64,000 nucleotides of DNA from positions 1 to 64,000 of the forward strand of contig NZ_JAOWLC010000001.1 of the NCBI RefSeq assembly GCF_025751535.1. Reading direction: 5' to 3'. The translations under genes were made by a program, and so were the position numbers. The notes under the pieces were generated by a model that made no database searches, had not been told where the DNA came from, and worked only from the letters and a program-made list of their open reading frames with translations. Below are positions 7,781 through 16,867 of the stretch, piece by piece (the stretch's first letter is position 1; the number at the start of each line of letters is the position of its first letter). This stretch comes from Lentibacter sp. XHP0401. GTDB taxonomy: Bacteria; Pseudomonadota; Alphaproteobacteria; Rhodobacterales; Rhodobacteraceae.

Positions 7781-8497
7781 ATGACTGCTGCATTGAACGT
7801 AGTTAATTCGAGTGAACACATGTTTCAGATGGATCTTGCAGAGCGCGCAGCCGTGCATCTGGCCGAATTGCGCAAGCTGGGTTTTGATGTGTTGGCGAGC
7901 GACGACTTCGAGCAGATCGAAGAGCTGATGCAGGCCGCTGGCAGCCCGTTTCGCACGCCGATGTTCGATCTGCGGCGCAATGATTTTACCAAGGGCGAGG
8001 CCTTTTGGCTGTTTTTGATGCGCGCTGGAAAGCCTGCCGGCGGATTGGCCGCGCGTTTGGTTGACCTGAAAGACGAGAATTTTTTTAACTATATGCAGCG
8101 AACGTCGGCGCAACACTATGGAGCCGACGCACCGTTGGCGGCCATGGCCGCGCCGCTACGCCAGCGCCTTGCGGGGCGGCTTGTGCACCTTGGCGAATTG
8201 CATTTGCGCGCGGAGGATCTTGCCAAGCCCGAGCTCATGCGCGCGTTCGGGCACATGGCTGTTGTGCTTTCGGCGATGAGCTGGCCTGAATTTGACTGGA
8301 TGTATAGTTTTGCGCCTGAGGCGCACAGCACGTTGCAAGCGGCTTACGGCTTTCCTATCGTTACGCCTCATGCGTTGAGCTGGCGTGCGCCTGTGCCTTA
8401 CGCCCATGAAAGCACCGAAGCGGTGATTTATCTCTCTAAAGTGGATTTTCTGCATTTGCTCAGCCTTGGCGCACGCCGCACGCAAGACGTAACGTGA
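7781..8497 (+). CDS. Hypothetical protein
   Basis: I do not recognise a family for this 238-residue protein. It is soluble, without signal peptide or membrane segments, begins with a helical region (RAAVHLAELRKLGFDVLASDDFEQIEE, broken here at 20 residues by reading as two helices) and has an aromatic-rich middle (FWLFLM, MSWPEFDWMYSF). The first 13 residues lack a clear ribosome site; an alternative ATG at 7820 (MFQMDL) has GAGTG upstream and may be the true start. It stands alone between the tRNA gene and the acyl-CoA dehydrogenase. Confidence 0.65.
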   Translation: MTAALNVVNSSEHMFQMDLAERAAVHLAELRKLGFDVLASDDFEQIEELMQAAGSPFRTPMFDLRRNDFTKGEAFWLFLMRAGKPAGGLAARLVDLKDENFFNYMQRTSAQHYGADAPLAAMAAPLRQRLAGRLVHLGELHLRAEDLAKPELMRAFGHMAVVLSAMSWPEFDWMYSFAPEAHSTLQAAYGFPIVTPHALSWRAPVPYAHESTEAVIYLSKVDFLHLLSLGARRTQDVT

Positions 8498-8565
8498 CGC
8501 GCAGCGCCCCTTTACTCTGAGGCTTGGCAGGTTTCTTATCGGGGGAAACCACGAGGAGATGAGAC

Positions 8566-9795
8566 ATGGATCTGGGATTGCGGCCGGAGGCTGAAGCACA
8601 GCTTGCCAAGGTGAAGGCGATGATTGCGGACGAGATTATGCCGCTGGAAGAGGCCTACCACGCAGAAATCGGCAAGGGTGAGCGCTGGGGTTATACCGCG
8701 CGGCAGGCTGAAATTCTGGAAGGGCTGAAGGCGGAGGCCAAAAAGCGCGGGTTGTGGAACTTCTGGCTGACCGACAGCGAAAAGGGGCGTGGGCTGAGCA
8801 CTGTTGAATATGCCTACTTTGCTGAAGAGATGGGCAAAACCCCGATGGGGGCGGAGGTGTTTAACTGCGGAGCGCCCGACACCGGAAATATGGAAGTGTT
8901 CGAGCGCTATGGCTCGGACGCCATGAAGGAGCAGTGGTTGAAGCCGTTGCTGGCGGGCGAGATTCGCTCGGCTTATCTTATGACGGAGCCTGACGAGGCC
9001 AGCTCGGACGCCACCAACATCTCGATGTCTTGTGTGCGGGATGGTGACGACTGGGTGCTGAACGGAGAGAAATGGTGGGCCTCGGGTGCAGGTGACCCGC
9101 GCTGCAAGGTATATATTGTGATGGTGCGCACGGGGGGGGACGATGCTCCCAAGCACAAGCGACATTCGATGATTGTTGTGCCTGCCGACACAAAGGGTGT
9201 CGAGGTGTTGCGACCTATGCAGGTTTATGGCTCTGATGACGCGCCGCACGGGCATATGCACATCCGCATGACGGATGTGCGTGTGCCAGCCGAAGCGATG
9301 ATTCTTGGCGAAGGGCGCGGATTTGAAGTGTCGCAAGGGCGGCTCGGGCCGGGGCGTATTCATCATTGTATGCGCGCAATCGGCCAGGCCGAGGTCGCGC
9401 TTGAGATGATGTGTCGCCGCAGTTTACAGCGCGCGGCTTTTGGCAAGCAACTGGCGCACCTGGGCGCGAACTACGATATTATCGCCAATGCCCGTATGGA
9501 GATCGAACAGGCGCGGCTTCTTTGCCTGAAGACCGCGTGGATGATGGACCAAGGCGATATGAAAGCGGCGGCACCATGGATTCACCAGATCAAGGTGGTT
9601 GCGCCGCTTATGGCGCTCAAGGTGATTGACGAGGCTGTGCAGATGTTTGGCGCGGAGGGTATTTCGCAAGATACGGCTTTGGCGAAAATGTGGAAAAACG
9701 TGCGCACGCTGCGGCTTGCGGACGGGCCTGATGCGGTGCACCGCCGGCAGGTCGCGCGGGTGGAGCTGCGCCAGTATACGCAGGAGCGTATCTGA
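8566..9795 (+). CDS. Acyl-CoA dehydrogenase (ACAD10/11-like)
   Basis: A 409-residue FAD-dependent acyl-CoA dehydrogenase catalysing alpha,beta-desaturation of acyl-CoA, with electrons passed to ETF. Domain order is normal: N-terminal helices, the beta domain with AYLMTEPDEASSDATNISMS (about residues 138-157) and WVLNGEKWWASG, then the C-terminal four-helix domain with QRAAFGKQLAHLGANYDIIA. The length and the NGEKWWASGA segment fit the ACAD10/11 group rather than short-chain enzymes. GAGGAG lies seven bases before the ATG. No other beta-oxidation gene is adjacent, so the substrate is not defined by context. Confidence 0.9.
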   Translation: MDLGLRPEAEAQLAKVKAMIADEIMPLEEAYHAEIGKGERWGYTARQAEILEGLKAEAKKRGLWNFWLTDSEKGRGLSTVEYAYFAEEMGKTPMGAEVFNCGAPDTGNMEVFERYGSDAMKEQWLKPLLAGEIRSAYLMTEPDEASSDATNISMSCVRDGDDWVLNGEKWWASGAGDPRCKVYIVMVRTGGDDAPKHKRHSMIVVPADTKGVEVLRPMQVYGSDDAPHGHMHIRMTDVRVPAEAMILGEGRGFEVSQGRLGPGRIHHCMRAIGQAEVALEMMCRRSLQRAAFGKQLAHLGANYDIIANARMEIEQARLLCLKTAWMMDQGDMKAAAPWIHQIKVVAPLMALKVIDEAVQMFGAEGISQDTALAKMWKNVRTLRLADGPDAVHRRQVARVELRQYTQERI

Positions 9796-9800
9796 CAAGA

Positions 9801-9826
9801 AAAAAGGGCGCCCGCGAAGGGCGCCC
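9801..9826 (-). terminator. Intrinsic terminator of the acidic protein gene
   Basis: GGGCGC (9806-9811) pairs with GCGCCC (9821-9826); on the minus strand the stem is followed by TTTTT (9805-9801), so it mainly terminates the leftward gene at 9869-11926. Confidence 0.7.
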
Positions 9827-9868
9827 GAGGTTAAGAGCAATCAGGATAATGTCGTGCCCCTTGCGGGT

Positions 9869-11926
9869 TTAAGAACCGGATGCGCGTGCATCGGGGCGAT
9901 AGGAAATTTGCTCGGAGGCTTCAAAACGGCCGCCGCCGAGCTTGCGGATTTTGCCCGCGCGCAAGAGTTGGCCGAAGGAGCGCAGACGATCCTCGCGAGA
10001 GGTGCCGGCGTGATCGGTGCCTTCGAGTTTGGACATAAGTTGTGGGCGCGAGAAAGCATCCTGTCCCTCAACGAAGGCCATGTAGGAGGCAGCAGCCTCC
10101 AGCACTTCACCGAGGTTTTGCGCGCCGGCATTTTCAGCATAGTCGGCGAAATCACTGGAAATTTCGGGTGCTTTGTCGTGCACCAGAGTCTGGGTTACGC
10201 GCACACGGCGCGGGCGCACGGGGCCTTCGGGCTGGGGCGTGTCGATGCGCTGCTCGGCCACCAGTTTGAGCGGGGCAGGGCGGCGCACTTCTGGGCGCGT
10301 GCCTGTGCTGTGAGCGGCCACAGGGCGGCGCGGACGCACGGCTGTTTCCAGATCATCACGGTAGACTTCGGTGTCGCGGCCATCTGCGCCAAGGTCTCCG
10401 CCCATGTCACGTTCGGCTTCCGTGGCTTGCACAGCGGCGCGCAGGTGGGCGATGGCGTTGCGGCGGCCGCGGCCTTCGTCTTCATCGAGCTTGCTGTTTG
10501 TTTCTTCCAGAATGCGGCCCATCTGGTCGTCGGTTTTTGTTTCGACAAGGCGGGCGCTGCGCACGGCGCGGACGGCAGAATTTACGTTGTTGTCGGTTTC
10601 GTCGGAGAAGAGGTTGCCTGTGGTGTCTTCACCAAGGTTTTCGTCATCATAGACCTCGTCTTCATCTTCATCGTCGTCAAAAACAATGTCGAAGTTGTTG
10701 CCAGCTGCGGTATCGGCAGAAATGTTTCCGGCGCCCAGCTCGGCTTCGACGGCGGCGAGCTCGCGCATGAGGTCTTCTTCATCCTCATGCGACAGGGTTG
10801 AACTTTCATTTTCGCCATCTTCATCTTCTTCTTCGATATAGCCGTCTGAGATGGCCGCTTCGAAATCGGTCTTTTTCATTTTGATGACGCGGGCGCGAAC
10901 GGGCGCGACTTCCTTGTTGGCCTCGTCGTCGCCAACGAAGGATTCGGCTTTGGGGGCGTCATTGGCCGGGTCGGTTTGACCTGCGCTGTCGGAGGCGCTG
11001 AGCCTGTCGAGCATGGCACCGATGTCGTCTTCCTCGCCTTCGTCCTCATCATCAAGGGCATATTCGGCTTCGGCGGCGGCAATGGCAGCAGCTTCGGCTT
11101 TTGCAGTGGCTTCCGCCTGTGCTTCCTCTTCGGCTGCGGCGCGGGCGGTTGCCTCGGCTTCGGCCTGTTTTTCAGCCTGTGCCGCTTCTTCCGCTTCTGC
11201 GGCGCGGCGGGTCTCTTCGGCGGTATCGTCAGCCTCAAGGGCGGCGGCGATATCGCTCTGTGCGCCTGTCAGGAACTCTTCGGTGGCGTCTTCGTCATCT
11301 GTGAGAACATCCTCGGCGTGCTCGTCCTCGGAATAGGCGCTTTCAGCTTCATGTTTGGACACGACATCGCGGATACGTTGCAGCTTGGCAGCGACGCTAT
11401 CAGGATCAACCGCCGTTTTAGGGGCAGATGGCATGGGCTCGGCGTCAGGTTCTGTCAGAGTGTCATCAGCGATATAGGAAGCCTGGCTTTCGGCCACCAG
11501 AGCGGAGAGGCCGGTGATGGAGGCTTCTTCTTTCGCAGGTTCGATTACGGGTGCGGGGGCAGGCGCGGGGGCTTCGGCTTTTACCTCGGGCGCTGTGGCG
11601 TCTGGTGCGGGCGCTTCCGGCTGAGCTTCAGGTGTTTGGGCCGGCTTGGCAGCCATGGGCAATGTGCTGGAGGCATCGGCGCGCAGAACAAAGGTGTTCT
11701 CGTCGCGGTGCGCTTCGACACGGCGCGAGATTTCGCGCTCGGCGATTCGGGCCAGCATCTCGGCGTCAGGGCTGGGCGGCTCTGCGCCGAAGTATCTGTC
11801 ATCGGCAGCAAGATCGCGGAAATATTCCGCGATGGCTTTCATCGTGCCAAAAGAATCGTCGAAACCCTCCAGTGTGCACGAGAACGTGCCATAGGAGACG
11901 GTGAGGATCTTGTTCGTGTTAACCAT
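9869..11926 (-). CDS. Long acidic Ala/Glu-rich protein of unknown function
   Basis: About 685 residues. The N-terminal 70 residues are folded and distinctive (ILTVSYGTFSCTLEGF, then MKAIAEYFRDLAADDRYFGA), and I recall this block as conserved in Rhodobacterales, sometimes mislabelled as a chemotaxis protein; I see no CheA catalytic motif. The middle (about residues 70-450) is low-complexity, rich in Ala, Glu, Asp and Pro, with a likely charged helix or coiled-coil around residues 230-290. The C-terminal 150 residues are again ordered-looking (DFADYAENAGAQNLGEVLEA and SRPQLMSKLEG). The ATG at 11926 was chosen; an upstream GTG at 11941 lacks a ribosome site. It is monocistronic. A scaffold or nucleoid-associated role would be speculation. 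Confidence 0.75.
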   Translation of the reverse strand: MVNTNKILTVSYGTFSCTLEGFDDSFGTMKAIAEYFRDLAADDRYFGAEPPSPDAEMLARIAEREISRRVEAHRDENTFVLRADASSTLPMAAKPAQTPEAQPEAPAPDATAPEVKAEAPAPAPAPVIEPAKEEASITGLSALVAESQASYIADDTLTEPDAEPMPSAPKTAVDPDSVAAKLQRIRDVVSKHEAESAYSEDEHAEDVLTDDEDATEEFLTGAQSDIAAALEADDTAEETRRAAEAEEAAQAEKQAEAEATARAAAEEEAQAEATAKAEAAAIAAAEAEYALDDEDEGEEDDIGAMLDRLSASDSAGQTDPANDAPKAESFVGDDEANKEVAPVRARVIKMKKTDFEAAISDGYIEEEDEDGENESSTLSHEDEEDLMRELAAVEAELGAGNISADTAAGNNFDIVFDDDEDEDEVYDDENLGEDTTGNLFSDETDNNVNSAVRAVRSARLVETKTDDQMGRILEETNSKLDEDEGRGRRNAIAHLRAAVQATEAERDMGGDLGADGRDTEVYRDDLETAVRPRRPVAAHSTGTRPEVRRPAPLKLVAEQRIDTPQPEGPVRPRRVRVTQTLVHDKAPEISSDFADYAENAGAQNLGEVLEAAASYMAFVEGQDAFSRPQLMSKLEGTDHAGTSREDRLRSFGQLLRAGKIRKLGGGRFEASEQISYRPDARASGS

Positions 11927-12066
11927 GTTCTTGCTCGCCACGTAATTTTATTATTGCCATAGTTAATGACAGCGCACAGCGTCGAAAGCGGACCGAATCT
12001 AAGAACTTTACCGTATCATTTCGTGGCAAGAATGTGTCCTGTTTCCTTAAAAAGAGTAAAAACCCT

Positions 12067-12759
12067 ATGATTTCAGCTATTGTTCACGAATTGGAACCAG
12101 TTTTGCTTGTTGGCGGGGGAAAATACCGCAAATCAGGGCTAAAGGCGGCTGAAGGGCGGTTTCGGCGGATTGTTGTGGCAGACGGCGGGGCGGATTGGCT
12201 TTTGAGCCGCGGGTATGAACCCGATATGGTGATTGGCGATCTGGATTCAATTTCGGACAGCGCATTAACCAGGTTGGGCCCTGAGCGGGTACACAGGGTT
12301 GACGAGCAGGACAGCACAGATTTCGAGAAGTGTCTTGTGCGGATCGACGCGCCTTTGGTGTTGGGCGCGGGGTTTCTGGGCGGCAGGGTTGATCATGAAC
12401 TGGCTGCGCTTCACGTGCTGGCGGCGCTGCCCGCACAGCGCTGTGTGTTGATCGGGCGGGACGATATTGTCTTTCTTGCACCGCCTGAAATGCGGCTTGA
12501 TCTGGCGCGTGGCACGCGGGTCTCGTTGTTTCCGCTGGGGCAAGTGAGGGCAAAGTCACAGGGTTTGCGCTGGGAGGTGAACGAGGTGCGCTTTGACACT
12601 TCGAGCAAGATCGGAACCTCAAACGAGGCTTTGGGGCCCGTTGAGTTGAGCGTTGAGGCTGCGAATATGCTGGTTATTCTGCCACGCTCTGCATTGGGAC
12701 TGGCTCTGGAAGCGCTCTCAACGAGCGGCGGCGGTTGGCCTCCTCGAAAAGCATCGTAA
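12067..12759 (+). CDS. thiN: Thiamine pyrophosphokinase
   Basis: A 230-residue enzyme converting thiamine plus ATP to thiamine diphosphate. The motifs VLLVGGGKYRKSGL, VVADGGADWLLSRGYEPDMV, IGDLDSISD and STDFEKCL correspond to the metal- and ATP-binding catalytic domain, and LGAGFLGGRVDHELAALHVL to the family's GxxGGRxDH motif. The start is uncertain between 12034 and 12067; neither has a strong ribosome site, and the shorter fits the family better. Its last 86 bases overlap the 3' end of the convergent DMT transporter gene, so both C-termini are encoded on opposite strands of the same DNA. No thi-box riboswitch is visible upstream. Confidence 0.9.
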   Translation: MISAIVHELEPVLLVGGGKYRKSGLKAAEGRFRRIVVADGGADWLLSRGYEPDMVIGDLDSISDSALTRLGPERVHRVDEQDSTDFEKCLVRIDAPLVLGAGFLGGRVDHELAALHVLAALPAQRCVLIGRDDIVFLAPPEMRLDLARGTRVSLFPLGQVRAKSQGLRWEVNEVRFDTSSKIGTSNEALGPVELSVEAANMLVILPRSALGLALEALSTSGGGWPPRKAS

Positions 12760-13615
12760 AGAGGCCCGCGGCGATTGTCAGGCTCATGCCGAAGGCGGCC
12801 AAGGCGTTGGGTAATTCGGCGAAGATTAGAAGACCGATGAGCGCCGCGATGGGAATTTCGACATATTGGATGGGTGTGACGGTGGCCGAGGGCGCATAGC
12901 GCAACGACCATGTCATTAGGAGGTGTGCGAGTGTCCCAAGCGCTCCGACAGAGAGCAGCAGGCTCCATTCGCGGATGTCGGGCAGCGTCCATGTGAACTC
13001 GGCGAACTCTGCCGCAGCGCCAAGAGCGAAGAGCGGCAGGATCATGACCGTTGCCATGATGCCTGAAACGAATTGTAGGCCGATCGGGTCGGTTTCGTGG
13101 GCGATGTGGCGGGTGATGAGCATGAAGCCCGAGAAAAGAAAGGCGACCATCAGGGGCAGGATGGCAAACCAGCCAACCTCGGCGAAACTGGGCTGAATCA
13201 CGAAAAGCGTGCCGACAAAGCCGACGACGCACGCGCCAAGGCGGGCAGGGCCGACAGTTTCGCCCAGGATAAAGCGGCCAAGCACAAGGTTGATGAAAGG
13301 GAGCACAAAGACAATCGCGATGGCATCGGCCAGAGGCATGTGGCGCAGAGCGGTAAACATGAGGCCGATGCCCGCCATGTGCAGCACCGTGCGCAAGAAG
13401 CAGAGGCGCAGCGCGCGGGGCGAAAGAAGCCAAGGCCGCAGCGAGAGGGCGATAAACGGCAGGAGCAAAAGAACCTGAACCCCGAAGCGCACAAGCAACA
13501 TGGGGCCGAGCGCGACAGACTGCCCGATGAGTTTTGCGATGGCATCTCCCAGAGGGGCAATGATGCAAAAGCCGAGCATCAAAGCGATTCCGAGGAGGGG
13601 TTTATCAAATGACAT
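12674..13615 (-). CDS. EamA-family (DMT) transporter
   Basis: A 313-residue drug/metabolite transporter with the ten-helix, two-repeat EamA architecture. The first repeat carries PLGDAIAKLIGQSV and VRFGVQVLLLLPFI, the first-repeat end GPARLGACVVGFVGTLFVIQ, and the second repeat YVEIPIAALIGLLIFAE near the end. Substrate cannot be predicted from sequence; relatives export metabolites. The ATG at 13615 (MSFDKPLLG) was chosen over a longer frame because the extra N-terminus is not hydrophobic. The gene ends inside thiN on the opposite strand (86-bp convergent overlap). Confidence 0.88.
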   Translation of the reverse strand: MSFDKPLLGIALMLGFCIIAPLGDAIAKLIGQSVALGPMLLVRFGVQVLLLLPFIALSLRPWLLSPRALRLCFLRTVLHMAGIGLMFTALRHMPLADAIAIVFVLPFINLVLGRFILGETVGPARLGACVVGFVGTLFVIQPSFAEVGWFAILPLMVAFLFSGFMLITRHIAHETDPIGLQFVSGIMATVMILPLFALGAAAEFAEFTWTLPDIREWSLLLSVGALGTLAHLLMTWSLRYAPSATVTPIQYVEIPIAALIGLLIFAELPNALAAFGMSLTIAAGLFTMLFEEANRRRSLRALPEPVPMQSVAE

Positions 13616-13699
13616 GAGCCAGACGCTAGACCGAGGAAGCGGTTCTGGCAACTTAAAGTTGTGCTGTGGCGCGAGAAGCTATCTGTTGTGCCGGACTGT

Positions 13700-15076
13700 T
13701 CAGCAGTTCGGCACGTTGACAGCGAGGCCGCCCAGTGAGGTCTCTTTATACTTTTCGCTCATGTCCTGCCCTGTCTGGCGCATGGTTTCGATGCAGGCAT
13801 CCAGCGGGACGAGGTGTGTGCCATCGCCCCTGAGAGAGAGCGAGGCGGCGGAGACGGCTTTGATCGCGCCGAGGCCATTGCGCTCGATGCAGGGCACTTG
13901 CACGAGGCCTTTGACAGGGTCGCAGGTCATGCCCAAGTGGTGCTCCAGCGCGATTTCGGCGGCATTTTCCACCTGCTCGGGCGTGCCACCCATAACGGCG
14001 CAGAGGCCAGCAGCGGCCATGGCGGCGGCGGACCCTACCTCGGCCTGACAGCCTGCTTCGGCGCCCGATATACTGGCATTGAACTTGACGAGCCCGCCGA
14101 TGGCGGCGGCGGTGAGCAGGAAATCCTCGACTTTGCTTTCCGTCGCGCCGGGGACATGATCAAGCCAGTAGCGGATCACGGCGGGCATGACGCCCGCTGC
14201 GCCATTGGTCGGCGCGGTGACGACCTGGCCGCCTGCGGCGTTCTCTTCGTTGACGGCCATGGCGTAGGTGCTCATCCAGTCGTTGATGGTGTGCGGCGCA
14301 CGCTGGTTCATGCCGCGCTCGGCCACGAGCGCATCGTGGATGGCTTTGGCGCGGCGTTTCACAAAGAGGCCGCCGGGAAGCTCTCCTTCTGTTTCAAGGC
14401 CACGGTTGATACAGTCGTTCATGACCTGCCAGAGGCGGGCCGTGCCTGTGCGCAGGTTATCATGACCGCCACGGGCGACTTCGTTTGCGCGTTTCATCTC
14501 GGCGATGGTTTTGCCGGAGGTCTTGCACATCTTCAGCATCTCGGCGGCGGATTTGAACGGGTAGGGGATGGGCGCGCCATCATCATCTGTGGCTTTGCCT
14601 TGAGCGTGTTCCTCCGCAGTGAGGACGAAGCCGCCCCCTATGGAATAGTAGGTTTCTGACAGGATCACATCACCCTGCGGATCGGTGGCGTGCAAGATCA
14701 TGCCGTTGGCGTGGCCCGTGAGGGCGGGGCCGTAATCAAACACGAGGTCGTCTTTTGGGGAGAACCGGAGCGGGGGCAGGCCCTCGGGGGTTATGATGTG
14801 GTTTTCGCGGATGGCCTCGAGCGTGGCTTCGGCCTGCTCGTGGTCATAAGTTTCGGGCACAAAGCCAGCGAGGCCCAGAATGGTGGCGCGGTCGGTGGCG
14901 TGGCCGACGCCTGTGAAGGCGAGCGATCCGTGAAGGGAGCCTTTGAGGCCAGCGAACTCGAATGGCGAGGCGCGCATCAGATCGAGAAAACGCGCGGCGG
15001 CGACCATCGGGCCCATCGTGTGAGAGGAGGACGGGCCGATGCCGACTTTGAACATTTCAAACACAGAGAGAAACAT
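13700..15076 (-). CDS. sdaA: L-serine ammonia-lyase, iron-sulfur dependent
   Basis: A 458-residue single-chain L-serine dehydratase that converts L-serine to pyruvate and ammonia using a [4Fe-4S] cluster. The N-terminal domain starts [20 protein letters not shown], and the catalytic domain has cluster cysteines in [25 protein letters not shown]; the polypeptide ends in Cys458 (NVPNC), the C-terminal tail cysteine that caps the cluster in this family. The ATG shares a base with the stop of the upstream glutathione transferase gene (TGATG), so the two form an operon. Confidence 0.96.
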   Translation of the reverse strand: MFLSVFEMFKVGIGPSSSHTMGPMVAAARFLDLMRASPFEFAGLKGSLHGSLAFTGVGHATDRATILGLAGFVPETYDHEQAEATLEAIRENHIITPEGLPPLRFSPKDDLVFDYGPALTGHANGMILHATDPQGDVILSETYYSIGGGFVLTAEEHAQGKATDDDGAPIPYPFKSAAEMLKMCKTSGKTIAEMKRANEVARGGHDNLRTGTARLWQVMNDCINRGLETEGELPGGLFVKRRAKAIHDALVAERGMNQRAPHTINDWMSTYAMAVNEENAAGGQVVTAPTNGAAGVMPAVIRYWLDHVPGATESKVEDFLLTAAAIGGLVKFNASISGAEAGCQAEVGSAAAMAAAGLCAVMGGTPEQVENAAEIALEHHLGMTCDPVKGLVQVPCIERNGLGAIKAVSAASLSLRGDGTHLVPLDACIETMRQTGQDMSEKYKETSLGGLAVNVPNC

Positions 15077-15774
15077 CAGGTGGCAGATCCTTCTGGTGGG
15101 GTGGCATAGCTTGGCGCGGTGAAAGGGCTGGGGCCGAGGCCTTCGGCGAGGATAGCGGCTTGCACGCTGGTGCGGACTTCGACTTGAGACGCTAAACCGA
15201 GCAAATGCGGCGTTTCCTTGAGCGAGAACCAGCGCGCGCCGCCTTTCGGGTAGAGCGCGAGCCAGCGTAGGAGTGTGACCACGTAAATATCCAACACGCT
15301 TGGTTCTTTGGCTGCGAACCACGGATGGGCTTCGCTTGCCAGAGTGTCGAGCTTTGAAAGATGTGCGGTGAGGCTTTTTTGCAGGCTTGTCCGTAGCGCA
15401 GCTTGGTGGGACAGATCATCGCCAATGTATTTGGCCGGATAGAAGAGCATCCGCATCTCGGCATGGAGCGCGTTTGAAACAAAGAACAGCCATTTGAGGA
15501 AGTCGCCGCGCGCGGGGTGCTCGGGTGCGGGGGCGAGCTTGCCGTGGGTGTCGGCCAGCCAGAGGAGAATCGCCCCTGTCTCGAACAATGCGCCATGGGG
15601 TGTTTCCAGGACGGGAATGAGGCCATTGGGGTTGAGCGCAAGATAATCCGCACTGCGCTGGGCCTCGCTTGCGCGATCAACCAGCACAGTATCATAGGGC
15701 GCACCCAGTTCTTCCAGCGCGAGGCGGATGACGAGCGAGGCGTTATCGGGGGCATAGTGAAGGCGGTATGTCAT
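15076..15774 (-). CDS. Glutathione S-transferase family protein
   Basis: A 232-residue GST-fold protein. The thioredoxin-like N-terminal domain reads YRLHYAPDNASLVIRLALEE, with NPNGLIPVLETPHG and LFETGAILLWLAD as the glutathione site and first-domain end, followed by an all-helical C-terminal domain including PSVLDIYVVTLLRWL. The start was set at the ATG giving MTYRLHY because that is the family's beginning; longer frames add an unrelated Pro/Arg-rich stretch. It precedes sdaA with overlapping stop/start codons. The substrate is unknown. Confidence 0.88.
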   Translation of the reverse strand: MTYRLHYAPDNASLVIRLALEELGAPYDTVLVDRASEAQRSADYLALNPNGLIPVLETPHGALFETGAILLWLADTHGKLAPAPEHPARGDFLKWLFFVSNALHAEMRMLFYPAKYIGDDLSHQAALRTSLQKSLTAHLSKLDTLASEAHPWFAAKEPSVLDIYVVTLLRWLALYPKGGARWFSLKETPHLLGLASQVEVRTSVQAAILAEGLGPSPFTAPSYATPPEGSAT

Positions 15775-16072
15775 GGGGTATTGATAGCCTGCATAGCTGA
15801 ATGGCCAAGGCATAAATACGACATGCTCCGGTAAAGCTGCGCGGCAGTGGATGCGATTGCCGCTTGGTTCGGGGTGGTTCATGCCTGTTCGCTGGCCGGC
15901 CTGCGGGCGAGAGCGGGCGCATGGCCCGAGCAGTCGAAGCACTTGTGATGATGGTCATGAATGCAGTGCGACAGTTTCGCCCCGTTTTCTTCAAAAGAAA
16001 AACCTTCCGCCCTCTCGCACCTTCTGCGCAAGTTTTCTATAAGGCGGGAGGGGACAATTACGCGAGGCTGCT
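15775..16072. other. Divergent intergenic region between GST and rpiA genes
   Basis: About 300 bases without a supportable gene. Short open frames exist on both strands but show no ribosome site or family resemblance. Promoters for the leftward GST-sdaA pair and the rightward rpiA-gor pair should lie here; I cannot place them confidently. GGGAGGGGAC at 16047-16056 is followed by the rpiA start 17 bases later. Confidence 0.5.
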
Positions 16073-16861
16073 ATGAGCGGAGAACTTTCACCGATTGATA
16101 AAGCCAAATTCGTTGCTGCCAAACGCGCAGCCGAGTTTGTTGAAGACGGAATGCGTGTCGGGCTTGGCACGGGGAGCACAGCGGCCTGGCTTGTGCGCTG
16201 CCTTGGCGAGATGGTGCGCGATGACGGGCTCAAGATACGTGGTGTGCCGACAAGCACGCGCACGGCGGAGCTTGCGCGCGATGTGGGAATCGAAGTCATC
16301 AGTCTTGACGAGGCCAAGTGGCTGGACCTGACGATTGACGGGGCCGACGAGTTTGACGGGGAGTTGAACCTCATCAAAGGCGGCGGTGGCGCGCTTTTGC
16401 AAGAAAAGATCGTGGCCACAGCAAGCGACCAGATGATCGTGATTGCCGATGTGGGCAAAGAGGTCGAACGCTTGGGAGCGTTCCCCCTGCCTGTCGAGGT
16501 GATCCCTTTTGGCTGGCAGACCACGAAAGCGCTGATTGAAGAAACGCTGGTGAGCATGGATGTGCTTGGTCGCACGACCACACTGCGGATGAACGGTGAT
16601 GTGCCTTACATCACGGATGAGGGCAACCACATCCTTGATCTGCACCTCAACCGCATTGGCAACGCACGCCAGCTGGGAATGGTGATGAACCAGATCCCCG
16701 GTGTGGTGGAGAACGGCTTGTTTATTGACATCTGCGACAAGGTGGTTGTGGGATATGGTGACGGCAAGGTTGAAATCCGCGATATCAACGCGGGGACTGT
16801 CGAAGTCGACCGGCTTGATTTTCTGGAAGATGACAACCTGTTTACAGATTTGATGGAGTAA
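16073..16861 (+). CDS. rpiA: Ribose-5-phosphate isomerase A
   Basis: RpiA interconverts ribose 5-phosphate and ribulose 5-phosphate in the pentose phosphate pathway. The 262-residue protein shows VGLGTGSTAAW (phosphate-binding, residues 29-39), LTIDGADEFD and LNLIKGGGGALLQEKIVA (catalytic and substrate loops). It precedes gor by six bases, so the two are cotranscribed, linking a pentose phosphate enzyme to the NADPH-consuming glutathione reductase. Confidence 0.97.
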   Translation: MSGELSPIDKAKFVAAKRAAEFVEDGMRVGLGTGSTAAWLVRCLGEMVRDDGLKIRGVPTSTRTAELARDVGIEVISLDEAKWLDLTIDGADEFDGELNLIKGGGGALLQEKIVATASDQMIVIADVGKEVERLGAFPLPVEVIPFGWQTTKALIEETLVSMDVLGRTTTLRMNGDVPYITDEGNHILDLHLNRIGNARQLGMVMNQIPGVVENGLFIDICDKVVVGYGDGKVEIRDINAGTVEVDRLDFLEDDNLFTDLME

Positions 16862-16867
16862 GCGCTT

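Noticed and set aside
10976-11962. Long plus-strand open frame (328 codons) opposite the acidic protein gene
   Set aside because: Its Gly/Phe/Cys-rich translation is the expected antisense of GAA/GCG-rich codons; no ribosome site or family resemblance. The minus-strand frame has ordered conserved-looking ends.
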